Assembly (NCBI GenBank): GCA_902386555.1
Contig: CABMJJ010000011.1
Coordinates: forward strand, 1 to 64,000
From: Candidatus Bilamarchaeum dharawalense
Lineage (GTDB): Archaea; Micrarchaeota; Micrarchaeia; Anstonellales; Bilamarchaeaceae
Length of the DNA: 64,000 nt
Direction: 5' to 3'
Both the position numbers and the translations under genes were made by a program. Numbering within the stretch: position 1 is the stretch's first letter; the number at the start of each line of letters is the position of its first letter. Shown one piece after another: positions 8,355 to 15,156 of the stretch. The notes under the pieces were generated by a model. It had not been told where the DNA came from and did no database searches. It worked only from the letters and a program-made list of their open reading frames with translations.

Positions 8355-9281
8355 ATCCTTATAGCCAAGATCAGATTGATCCAGCAATTCAAATATTTTT
8401 TCTAAAGACTCTAAAGAAAATCCAAGAGCAGGAGCAGCTTCCCTCAGCTCAAATAAATTTTCCTTTCTATCTGGCGAATTCGGTAATGGAATCAATGACA
8501 CCAAACTTTTTTGTGTGTAATCAAAAACTGCAGATCTAACCTCAGGACCACTGGCTGAGCGTAACGATCGAAGAACATGCGCGATTTCTGCACCAGTACT
8601 AAGAGGACCTTCCTTTTGTATTCTTCTAACAAAAACCAGAGTGGAGTTGAATGGAGAAATCGCGTACATACCAAAACCACGGCCAAGCAAAAGCAGCATT
8701 CCAACAAAATCCAAAGAGAACTTGGTTAATTTTGTCGAACAGATAACATATTTTGATTCTCTTTTAGTTAGGGCAGCTGCATAGAGAAGAAGCTGAAATT
8801 CTCGCCTTTTATCAGTTATAACATAGGAACGACCTAGAACAAGCACATCGTCAACAATATACCCATCCAGAGCGCCAATAATATTATTGGTATTGGTTTT
8901 CATGCAGATAACAAAATGTCCAGAAACATCTTGAAAGGGTGATGTGCCCAACATGTCCAAAACTTTTTGAAAATCCGGTGAAGCACGGCTTAAACAATAG
9001 AATTTCAGGCCTTTGCTAAATATCATGTTCTTCAATGCCTGTCGGCTTTCCCAGGCAGGTAATTTATCCAAATCAGGAGAAAATTCTTGAGACGAAGATT
9101 CTTTTGGAAGCGCAACCTTAAGCACAATCGGCTCCATCAAAATATTTTCTTCGGTTTTTAATTTTTGTATGGGTTTGATTTTTATTTTTTTTATGTGAAT
9201 TTTGGGTTTGGACTTTTGGCGATGCGAAATTTTGGATTTGATTTTTGGTTTTGATTTTTTAACACGCTTAGCCTTGGCCAT
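8331..9281 (-). CDS. Hypothetical protein with Lys-rich N-terminus
   Basis: Not recognised. The first ~43 residues are extremely basic (repeated KPKI/KSK blocks), suggesting nucleic-acid contact. The central part, with 'NIIGALDGYIVDDVLVLGRSYV' followed by basic residues and a helix, loosely recalls a GNAT acetyltransferase beta-bulge and pyrophosphate loop, but I cannot confirm it. The C-terminal ~90 residues look helical. No signal peptide or membrane segment. It converges on the radical SAM gene with a 24-base overlap. TATA-like bases lie just before the start (near 9300). Confidence 0.65.
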   Translation of the reverse strand: MAKAKRVKKSKPKIKSKISHRQKSKPKIHIKKIKIKPIQKLKTEENILMEPIVLKVALPKESSSQEFSPDLDKLPAWESRQALKNMIFSKGLKFYCLSRASPDFQKVLDMLGTSPFQDVSGHFVICMKTNTNNIIGALDGYIVDDVLVLGRSYVITDKRREFQLLLYAAALTKRESKYVICSTKLTKFSLDFVGMLLLLGRGFGMYAISPFNSTLVFVRRIQKEGPLSTGAEIAHVLRSLRSASGPEVRSAVFDYTQKSLVSLIPLPNSPDRKENLFELREAAPALGFSLESLEKIFELLDQSDLGYKDLTPEILF

Positions 9282-9339
9282 GAGTAGACAACAAAGTAAA
9301 AACTTATAAATGAAAAGGACCTTCCAGGAATTTTATAAT

Positions 9340-9466
9340 TGGGCCCGCGCGGAATCGAACCGCGAATCTCCCGCGCTCTCAAAACTTTTTATAGACAGTT
9401 TTTGATGAAACTTTTTCCTAAAAAGTTTCTGTGAGGCGGACGTCTTAACCATTCGACTACGAGCCC
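9340..9466 (-). tRNA. tRNA-Val(CAC) with a canonical intron
   Basis: Acceptor GGGCTCG (9466-9460) pairs with CGGGCCC (9347-9341); discriminator A is 9340. The D stem GTC/GAC, anticodon stem TCCGC/GCGGG and T stem CGCGG/CCGCG are all intact. The anticodon CAC is at 9433-9431. The intron sits after A37, at the usual archaeal 37/38 site. The junction folds as a textbook bulge-helix-bulge: a 4-bp helix CUCA/UGAG flanked by the 3-base bulges CA^G and AG^C, with cuts after the second base of each. Mature length is 73 bases. Confidence 0.93.
9376..9429 (-). other. 54-nt intron of tRNA-Val
   Basis: The 5' arm (AAACTTTTTA) pairs with the distal arm TAAAAAGTTT to build the inner helix of the splicing motif. 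The same arm can instead close a perfect local 10-bp hairpin (arm GAAACTTTTT on the plus strand, loop CCT, 9407-9429). The intron therefore has two mutually exclusive folds, only one of which presents the splice sites properly. Confidence 0.85.
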
Positions 9467-9662
9467 AAGACTTGTAGGTATTGGAGGGCACTCCAATTAA
9501 CTACGAACCCAGGTAAACACAGATTTGTGAAAGGATTTTTATTAACTTCTTAAAACGTACTGTGTACCTCGCGAGCCTAAATTGCCATGAGACGAGCGAT
9601 CTATAGACTACATTTGTTTATAGACGTTTATAGTTCTAATGAGATTATATTGGATTTTCTAT
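9467..9662. other. Region between tRNA-Val and tRNA-Gln
   Basis: No gene supported. It contains a 7-bp hairpin (ATTGGAG, loop GGCA, 9480-9497). Right after it, AACTACGAACCCA copies the first 13 or so bases of tRNA-Val as seen on the plus strand (CGACTACGAGCCCA at 9454-9467). This may be a small tRNA-end duplication. An A/T-rich block near 9640-9656 could be the tRNA-Gln promoter. Confidence 0.4.
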
Positions 9663-9853
9663 AGCCCCGTCGTCTAGTTTACCTTTTAGGAAAAGGTAAA
9701 GCCAAAACGGTTTGATTAAATTCGCTTCGCGAATTTTTCACGAGGTGAAAAATCAACAGCCGATTTTTGCGCCTCTTTTTCCTAAAAAGAGGCAACGGTC
9801 AAGGATAGTGGACTTTGGATCCATTGACACCGGTTCGAATCCGGTCGGGGCTA
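9663..9853 (+). tRNA. tRNA-Gln(TTG) interrupted in the D-loop
   Basis: Acceptor AGCCCCG (9663-9669) pairs perfectly with CGGGGCT (9846-9852), and discriminator A is 9853. Anticodon stem GTGGA/TCCAT closes loop CTTTGGA with anticodon TTG at 9815-9817. The T arm is ACCGG/CCGGT with loop TTCGAAT. The D stem GTCT (9672-9675) pairs with GGAT (9803-9806). Between A14-G15 and G18-G19 of the D-loop lie about 116 extra bases. Removing them gives an ordinary 75-nt tRNA-Gln. There is no intron at the canonical 37/38 site. Confidence 0.9.
9680..9795 (+). other. ~116-nt D-loop intron of tRNA-Gln, ends approximate
   Basis: The insertion is almost fully structured. Perfect hairpins lie at 9678-9700 (arm TTTACCTTTT, loop AGG), 9718-9736 (AAATTCGC, loop TTC), 9734-9752 (TTTTTCAC, loop GAG) and 9771-9793 (GCCTCTTTTT, loop CCT). 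The two middle hairpins overlap at 9734-9736 and so compete; both are enclosed by a longer imperfect stem (CGGTTTGATT at 9708 with AATCAA...CCG at 9751-9762). I could not find a clear bulge-helix-bulge at the ends, so the exact splice sites are unresolved. No homing endonuclease motif is encoded. Confidence 0.75.
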
Positions 9854-9867
9854 TCTTATTTTTGCTA

Positions 9868-9890
9868 AATTTTTCGCTGCGCGAAAAATT
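9868..9890 (+). terminator. Hairpin downstream of tRNA-Gln
   Basis: A perfect 10-bp stem (arm AATTTTTCGC) with loop TGC follows the tRNA 3' end by 14 bases. A TTATTTTT run directly after the tRNA is the more likely terminator. The hairpin has the same 10-bp/3-base format as those inside the tRNA introns. Confidence 0.45.
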
Positions 9891-9949
9891 GCAAAACTCA
9901 TTTTAGTAGTAATAAAAAAGGGCCCGAAGTACTCAGATTCCTTAAACAA

Positions 9950-11389
9950 TTAATATTGCCTAGCAGCATATAGATAAATTGTGGCTGGTGCTCCGCAGGC
10001 AATGCATTTTTTGTGTTCTGGTTTCCCATCAGAACCAAACAAAGAACCTCGAACATTAGCCTGGCATTTGTCTTTTACAATTCCAGCACAACTTTCACTG
10101 GTTAATTCATCAGAACAAAATGGAATTCTAACAAAACCATGGCCGGCTTCCAACTTTTTTCCAAGTTCTTCCATTTCATAGGCAAAGGAGAGTTTATCTG
10201 AGAAAAATTTGTCTGCTTTCGCTCGTATATCGTTGTCAAGAGATTCTGCAATTTTGTGGAGACTTTCTTCCAACACATCCAGTTTAACTGAAGTCTTTTG
10301 ACCATTATCTCTTCTTACAATAACAACACTACCAGAATCCACATCCCGCATTCCAATTTCAATACGGATAGGAACGCCTTTCATTTCCCATTCATTGAAT
10401 TTGAACCCGGGAGTTTTTTCCGAGTTATCGATTTTAACAACAAAACAGCATTCAATCATTTTCTTTACTTCTTCACATTTTTCCAATACTTTTGCTTTGG
10501 TCTCGTCTTTGACAATTGGAACAATGACCACCTGAACTGGGGCTAATCTAACCGGTAGAACAAGTCCTTTGTCATCGCCATGGGTTGCAATTATTGCAGC
10601 ATAAATTCTTGAGATACATGGACCGTAGCAGGTTTGCCAAACATGTTCATCTTTCCCATTTTCATCAGTATATTTTATGCCAAAGGCTTTCGAAAAATTC
10701 TGGCCGAGCATGTGTGTAGACGGTAATTGAAGAGCTCGTCCATCAGGCATCAGAGTATCTGCCGCAAAGGTATCTTCGGCTCCAGCAAATTTATCCCACT
10801 GGGGTCTTTTGAAAAATAAAAATGGAACACCAAACTGGCCATGAATTATTTCTTCTGCCATTTCCATATCTTCACGAACCTGGGCCATTGCCTCTTCACG
10901 AGTTGCAAAACAATTGTGGGCCTCGATCCAGTGGAATTCTCTTGATCTGATAAATGGTTTGGTTGCCTTTGTTTCATGACGCCAAACCTGGCATCTTTGA
11001 TATAGTTTAAGAGGAAGATCGGTTTTCCCATGAATCCACAAAGCATACATGGTGTACATTGCCGTCTCGGATGTTGGTCTCATGGCATATTTTTCTTCTG
11101 TTTTATTTCCACCAGCTTCAGTAACCCAAAATACTTCAGGGATAAATCCTTTGACATGGTCGCTCTCTCGAGTAAAATAACTTTCAGGGATTAGAGCTGG
11201 AAACCAGGCTGGCACATGATTACGACCTTCAAGTGCAAATTCATACATGGAATACATTCTATTCATGGTCATCACTGCCCAGGGCATGAAAACCACGAAG
11301 CCCTTGATCCCATACCTAAGATCGCAGAGCTGTGCTTCCTTAGTAATAGTATTATACCATTCTGAAAAGTTTGATTTGGGAATTTTCAT
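9950..11389 (-). CDS. proS: Prolyl-tRNA synthetase, archaeal/eukaryotic type
   Basis: Charges tRNA-Pro with proline. At 479 aa it has the archaeal/eukaryal architecture: class II catalytic core ('YAMRPTSETAMYTMYALWI' and motif 2 'RHETKATKPFIRSREFHWIEAH'), motif 3 region 'THGDDKGLVLP', an anticodon-binding domain after residue ~290, and a C-terminal zinc-type domain with Cys residues ('CSDEL...CAGIVKDKC...CIACG') ending in the conserved Tyr. The bacterial-type editing insertion is absent. It stands alone on the minus strand with T-rich sequence on both sides. Confidence 0.96.
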   Translation of the reverse strand: MKIPKSNFSEWYNTITKEAQLCDLRYGIKGFVVFMPWAVMTMNRMYSMYEFALEGRNHVPAWFPALIPESYFTRESDHVKGFIPEVFWVTEAGGNKTEEKYAMRPTSETAMYTMYALWIHGKTDLPLKLYQRCQVWRHETKATKPFIRSREFHWIEAHNCFATREEAMAQVREDMEMAEEIIHGQFGVPFLFFKRPQWDKFAGAEDTFAADTLMPDGRALQLPSTHMLGQNFSKAFGIKYTDENGKDEHVWQTCYGPCISRIYAAIIATHGDDKGLVLPVRLAPVQVVIVPIVKDETKAKVLEKCEEVKKMIECCFVVKIDNSEKTPGFKFNEWEMKGVPIRIEIGMRDVDSGSVVIVRRDNGQKTSVKLDVLEESLHKIAESLDNDIRAKADKFFSDKLSFAYEMEELGKKLEAGHGFVRIPFCSDELTSESCAGIVKDKCQANVRGSLFGSDGKPEHKKCIACGAPATIYLYAARQY

Positions 11390-11483
11390 GGATAAACATA
11401 ACTACCAATAATTTAAAAATTGAGCAAAGGAGAGGCTAGATTAGGGTAGTAGGGAGCAAATGGAATAAATTAAAAATAAAAAA

Positions 11484-12002
11484 TTATAGAATTAGGGACT
11501 CCAACGAGCTAATTGTTTCGAATACGGATTCAAAAGGACCTCTAAGTGCAAATGCGATGGAAATCAAAACAACTGCCATAACAATGGCAACAGCCACATT
11601 GCCTTTCTTAAGTTCCTTAAGTTCTTCAAGATCTGGAGTGAGTTTATCCACAACGTGAATGGAAAGATAGATTACAATAATCCCAATCAGTATGGCCACA
11701 AAATAATTTGCCAGAGCAAATGCCAACGTCCCAAGTAGGTATTGGGCAGATACTTCGAATTGTATGGCATTTACAAAGCCAAAAATTTGTGGTTCAACCA
11801 GAATAATCAATGAGAGGATGGATGCGGCATAGAGAATACCAACAGCCACATTTCCTTTTTTAATTTCCTTCCATTCATCGATTTGGGAAGTCACTCTGTC
11901 AAGAAGACTCATACCCATGTAGGCAGCATTGGCAGAAAGTGCAATGGCTGCAACAATTTTCACAATGGCCAACATCAGATAGACGATAATGTTCTGGATC
12001 AT
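11484..12002 (-). CDS. Membrane protein with two DUF350-like repeats
   Basis: Four or more hydrophobic helices arranged as two similar halves. Each half has a polar loop ending in a helix with 'KKGNVAVGI' or 'KKGNVAVAI', the signature of the DUF350 membrane family. The function of that family is unknown. I place the start at the second Met (12002), because the TATA box shared with the divergent DHH gene lies only ~20 bases from the alternative start at 12017. The gene may be leaderless. Confidence 0.8.
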   Translation of the reverse strand: MIQNIIVYLMLAIVKIVAAIALSANAAYMGMSLLDRVTSQIDEWKEIKKGNVAVGILYAASILSLIILVEPQIFGFVNAIQFEVSAQYLLGTLAFALANYFVAILIGIIVIYLSIHVVDKLTPDLEELKELKKGNVAVAIVMAVVLISIAFALRGPFESVFETISSLESLIL

Positions 12003-12019
12003 GCAAAGTTGACACATGA

Positions 12020-12033
12020 AATTTATTTAAATT
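12020..12033. promoter_or_regulatory. Shared TATA box between the DUF350 and DHH genes
   Basis: TTTATTTAAATTAG is A/T-rich and nearly symmetric. It lies 18-31 bases before the minus-strand start at 12002 and 21-34 bases before the plus-strand start at 12054, so it fits short-leader transcription both ways. Confidence 0.5.
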
Positions 12034-12053
12034 AGACACTTGCAAGAAAGGTA

Positions 12054-13370
12054 ATGGTTGATGAAAGCATATTTCTTGAAAAATGCGAAGAAGCTAGAGG
12101 ATACGCTTTCTCATTCAAAGATCCGCTTATTGTGCACCACTATGATGCAGATGGAATTAGTTCAGGTGCAGTCGTAGCGAGTGCATTTTTGAAACAGGGG
12201 AAAAAATTCAGAAGGGAGTGTATTAAAAAACTGGATGATGGTGCTCTCGAGCGCTTTGAACGAGAACAGGAAATAATTTTTGTTGATCTTGGTGGAGGAA
12301 ACAAAAAAGTGAATGAACTCAAGGATGTTCTAATTATTGACCATCACCAAACAGAGGGAATTGAAAAATTCCAAATCAATCCGTGTTTGCATGGGATTGA
12401 TGGTGGAACCGAGTTAAGTGCGTCAACAACTGCCTATTGTGTTTTCAGAGAATTGGTTGATGTTGCCATTGTTGGAGCAGCAGGAGATATGCAATCACCA
12501 TTCTCTGGAATGAATAGGTGGGTTTTGGAGCAGGGAATGGAAAAAGGAGATGTAAAAATCGAGGAGGATATTAGATTTTATGGGAGATATTGTAGATCGC
12601 TTGTACAGTTTTTATCCTATTGCGATGATCCCTATATCCCTGGAATATCCTATCGTGAGGACAGGACAGTTGAATTGCTAAATGAATTGAAAATAAATTT
12701 TCAAGAAAACAGAAAATACGTGGATTTAACCATGGATGAAAGAAAATCTCTGATCAGTGCACTTGCAAAAATTTTGATTAACTATGGCCAGTTGAAAAAA
12801 GTAAATGAACTTGTCGGTGAGAGTTATGTTTTTCCAAAACGACCAAAAGACGAGACATTTGAAGCAAATGAGTTTAGCACACTTCTGAATGCATGTGGCA
12901 GGCATTCGCAACCAGATATCGGGGTGATGGTTTGTCTGGGAGATGAAGAAGCGCAGGTACAGGCCAAAAACCTACTTCAGCACCATAGAAAAATGCTGAG
13001 GGATGGAATTGAATATGCAAATAACAAAATCCAAAATCTTGGTGCATTTTATTTTCTAGATGGCCGGGGAATTATTGATGAGGGGATAATTGGCACCGTT
13101 TGTGGAATGGCATTTCAGCAAAAATGGAATAGACCGGTAATTGGAATTGCATCTGGAGAAAATAATACAATAAAAATTTCTGGGCGAGGTTCCAAAAGCC
13201 TTGTTGAAGCAGGACTCAACCTTGGTGAATTAATGAAAAGAGCAGTGGACGAAATTGGCGGTGCTGGTGGCGGACATCGGATTGCAGCAGGTGCATCGAT
13301 TCCGAAGGAAAAATTAAACGAATTCTTGAGGTTTACTGGCAGTTATCTTGGAAAAAACATGCCAAAGTAG
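12054..13370 (+). CDS. DHH/DHHA1 phosphoesterase, archaeal RecJ-like
   Basis: Mn-dependent phosphoesterase or exonuclease of the DHH superfamily. The DHH domain shows 'HHYDADGISSGA' (residues 28-39, D31 and D33), 'FVDLG' and the signature DHH at 96-98 followed by QTEG. The DHHA1 substrate-binding domain ends with 'GGAGGGHRIAAGA' near residue 404. The 438-aa length fits the archaeal RecJ-like/GAN proteins that act with GINS and CMG in replication and repair. The exact substrate cannot be read from sequence. It is divergent from the DUF350 gene with a shared TATA box. Confidence 0.88.
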   Translation: MVDESIFLEKCEEARGYAFSFKDPLIVHHYDADGISSGAVVASAFLKQGKKFRRECIKKLDDGALERFEREQEIIFVDLGGGNKKVNELKDVLIIDHHQTEGIEKFQINPCLHGIDGGTELSASTTAYCVFRELVDVAIVGAAGDMQSPFSGMNRWVLEQGMEKGDVKIEEDIRFYGRYCRSLVQFLSYCDDPYIPGISYREDRTVELLNELKINFQENRKYVDLTMDERKSLISALAKILINYGQLKKVNELVGESYVFPKRPKDETFEANEFSTLLNACGRHSQPDIGVMVCLGDEEAQVQAKNLLQHHRKMLRDGIEYANNKIQNLGAFYFLDGRGIIDEGIIGTVCGMAFQQKWNRPVIGIASGENNTIKISGRGSKSLVEAGLNLGELMKRAVDEIGGAGGGHRIAAGASIPKEKLNEFLRFTGSYLGKNMPK

Positions 13371-13434
13371 ACTACGTCAAGCACCGAAATGCAATAACTA
13401 AGTTTTAAAAGCCAGGGCAATAACTTGACATTCA

Positions 13435-14715
13435 ATGAATCCTACTAGTGCTCGAATTATCGCGCCGAGAGCGATGGTTCAAGAAAAAACTGGCTTAAAT
13501 CGAAATTTGAAGCTAGTCCAACCACTGGAGGAGAGATATCCGAAACCAGATAGATATCATCATACAAAAAGTTCAGCAAAACCTAAACAAACAGTTTGGC
13601 TGGATGGACGTTCACCGATGCGTCCATACTGCTATGCAAAAGGCGGAAGAAAATGGAACCGAGCAGACCAGGAAAGCGAAGGAATGAAATGGGATTACTA
13701 TAGGACCCATAGAAAAACAATTCCACTATTTGAAGGGACTTACCATGATCCAAAATCTTTTGTGAGCACCACAACTGAAGCACATGCAAACGAAGAAAGA
13801 ATAATTGGTTATGAAACAAATGGAAATTTGGTTCAGTTAGTATATTCTAATCATGTCCAACAACATGAAGACGAACACCATGCAACCGGAGCAATAATAC
13901 CAGTTACCCATGACAATTTAGTTCATCATGGAGGATACCCGGTACACTGGACTTACCATAATGGGGACAGTTCAACTGAGCCCAACCACCATACGGACAG
14001 CACACAACATCAAGTGCATGGTACTCATTACGAATATACCATTCATATGGTGGATCATCAATTACATGCACAAAATGAAGCGCATCATGGATCAAACCAC
14101 CACGAAGGAGCAGTTACTGAAGCTGAGTCTCATATGACTCCAGGCCATTCAAGGTTAGTTGGTGGATTCTGGGGAGCGGGACATGGTAATAGTCATGTAG
14201 CTGGAGAACACCACACAGTTCATCATAGTACTGATCATCATGGCGGACAACATCAGGAACATCACTCACATTCTACACATCATCAGGAACACCATGGCGA
14301 TAGCAGCCATAGTGAGAGACATCATGATGCTGGGTTGATTGAAGCAGAAGCTCATATGACACCTGGTCATGCAAGGTTGGTTGGCGGGTTCTGGGGAGCT
14401 GGACACGGTAATAGTCATGTAGCTGGAGAACACCACACAGTTCATCATAGTACGGATCATCATGGCGAACAACATCAGGAACATGTTCATCATAACCAAC
14501 AACATACTCAAGTGGAAGGGCATGGTCTAGAGGTACGTGACCATGCTGTGGTATTAGCACCCATGCACCACCCATTACATGAAGGACCAGCTGGAGTAGA
14601 ACAAGGACAGGTGCAACATGATGCTGAAGTAACAAAAACAGGTGGACATATTGGATCTAATCCTAAAAAAGTTTTCCAGTTAAAAGTGACAAGTGCTTCA
14701 GCAGAGCCCCAATAA
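13435..14715 (+). CDS. Histidine-rich repeat protein
   Basis: Not recognised. About 70 of 426 residues are His, nearly all after residue 130. A basic Pro/Arg/Lys-rich N-terminal segment (residues 1-100) comes first. A 74-residue unit is duplicated: 'MTPGHSRLVGGFWGAGHGNS' and its copy with 'HARL', each followed by an HHTVHHSTDHHG stretch. No signal peptide or membrane span, so it is probably cytoplasmic. High-capacity binding of zinc, nickel or copper is plausible but inferred. A TATA-like TTTTAAAAG about 25 bases before the ATG suggests a leaderless transcript. It precedes the giant-gene cluster on the same strand. Confidence 0.78.
   Translation: MNPTSARIIAPRAMVQEKTGLNRNLKLVQPLEERYPKPDRYHHTKSSAKPKQTVWLDGRSPMRPYCYAKGGRKWNRADQESEGMKWDYYRTHRKTIPLFEGTYHDPKSFVSTTTEAHANEERIIGYETNGNLVQLVYSNHVQQHEDEHHATGAIIPVTHDNLVHHGGYPVHWTYHNGDSSTEPNHHTDSTQHQVHGTHYEYTIHMVDHQLHAQNEAHHGSNHHEGAVTEAESHMTPGHSRLVGGFWGAGHGNSHVAGEHHTVHHSTDHHGGQHQEHHSHSTHHQEHHGDSSHSERHHDAGLIEAEAHMTPGHARLVGGFWGAGHGNSHVAGEHHTVHHSTDHHGEQHQEHVHHNQQHTQVEGHGLEVRDHAVVLAPMHHPLHEGPAGVEQGQVQHDAEVTKTGGHIGSNPKKVFQLKVTSASAEPQ
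14119..14484 (+). repeat. Internal 222-bp duplication in the His-rich gene
   Basis: The unit starting at 14119 recurs at 14341, a period of 222 bases or 74 codons. The first ~145 bases of each copy are highly similar, with a stretch of more than 40 identical bases (GGTAATAGTCATG...). The remainder of the period is degenerate His-rich sequence. The near-identity at synonymous sites indicates a recent duplication. Confidence 0.85.
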
Positions 14716-14826
14716 TTTAAGTAGGAACATGAATCGATAAAAAATTACTGAAAAACAGTCGTCAGTAAGATTAATATATATGGGAATTGGATAATAAAAG
14801 CACAATCTGGAAAAACTGGTGTGCTG

Positions 14827-15153
14827 ATGGCGGGAATAGAAGATAGAATTTTTGAGGAACATGGATTAACTGAAAGATATACTATTTCTGATATTGACGA
14901 GATGGAAAGACAGGCACTGGAAAAAGTAAATAAAGCGCTTTCAGCAATTGAAAATGCAGTTGCAATTTGGGATAGTTCGAAGAAAAGACCAGTTGAACTT
15001 AAACCAAGAATTGAAAAACTTAAGATTTTCCATGATGAATTGAGCAACTGGGAAAAAAGAATACTGCAGACCATGGGCGGTAATGCAGACACAGAAACAC
15101 GGGTAAAACTCCTACGGGAGTTCAGTGATATTTGCCACTCCTACGCCAGGTGA
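14827..15153 (+). CDS. Small helical protein upstream of the giant gene
   Basis: Not recognised; 108 aa, charged and predicted almost entirely helical, with heptad-like Leu/Ile spacing. No Cys or membrane segment. The ATG at 14827 is preferred because GGTG lies eight bases upstream. Its stop is three bases before the start of the giant gene, and its last codons contain that gene's SD (AGGTGA), so the two are surely co-transcribed and likely coupled. It may be a partner or chaperone of the giant protein (inference). Confidence 0.72.
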   Translation: MAGIEDRIFEEHGLTERYTISDIDEMERQALEKVNKALSAIENAVAIWDSSKKRPVELKPRIEKLKIFHDELSNWEKRILQTMGGNADTETRVKLLREFSDICHSYAR

Positions 15154-15156
15154 AAC

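Noticed and set aside
9712-9906. A 64-codon frame across the tRNA-Gln intron as a homing endonuclease.
   Set aside because: It has no LAGLIDADG, GIY-YIG or HNH motif, runs through the tRNA 3' half and is explained by hairpin sequence.
13583-14635. Minus-strand frames opposite the His-rich gene.
   Set aside because: They arise from the CAT/CAC repeats of the coding strand and have low-complexity Met/Val content without start signals.
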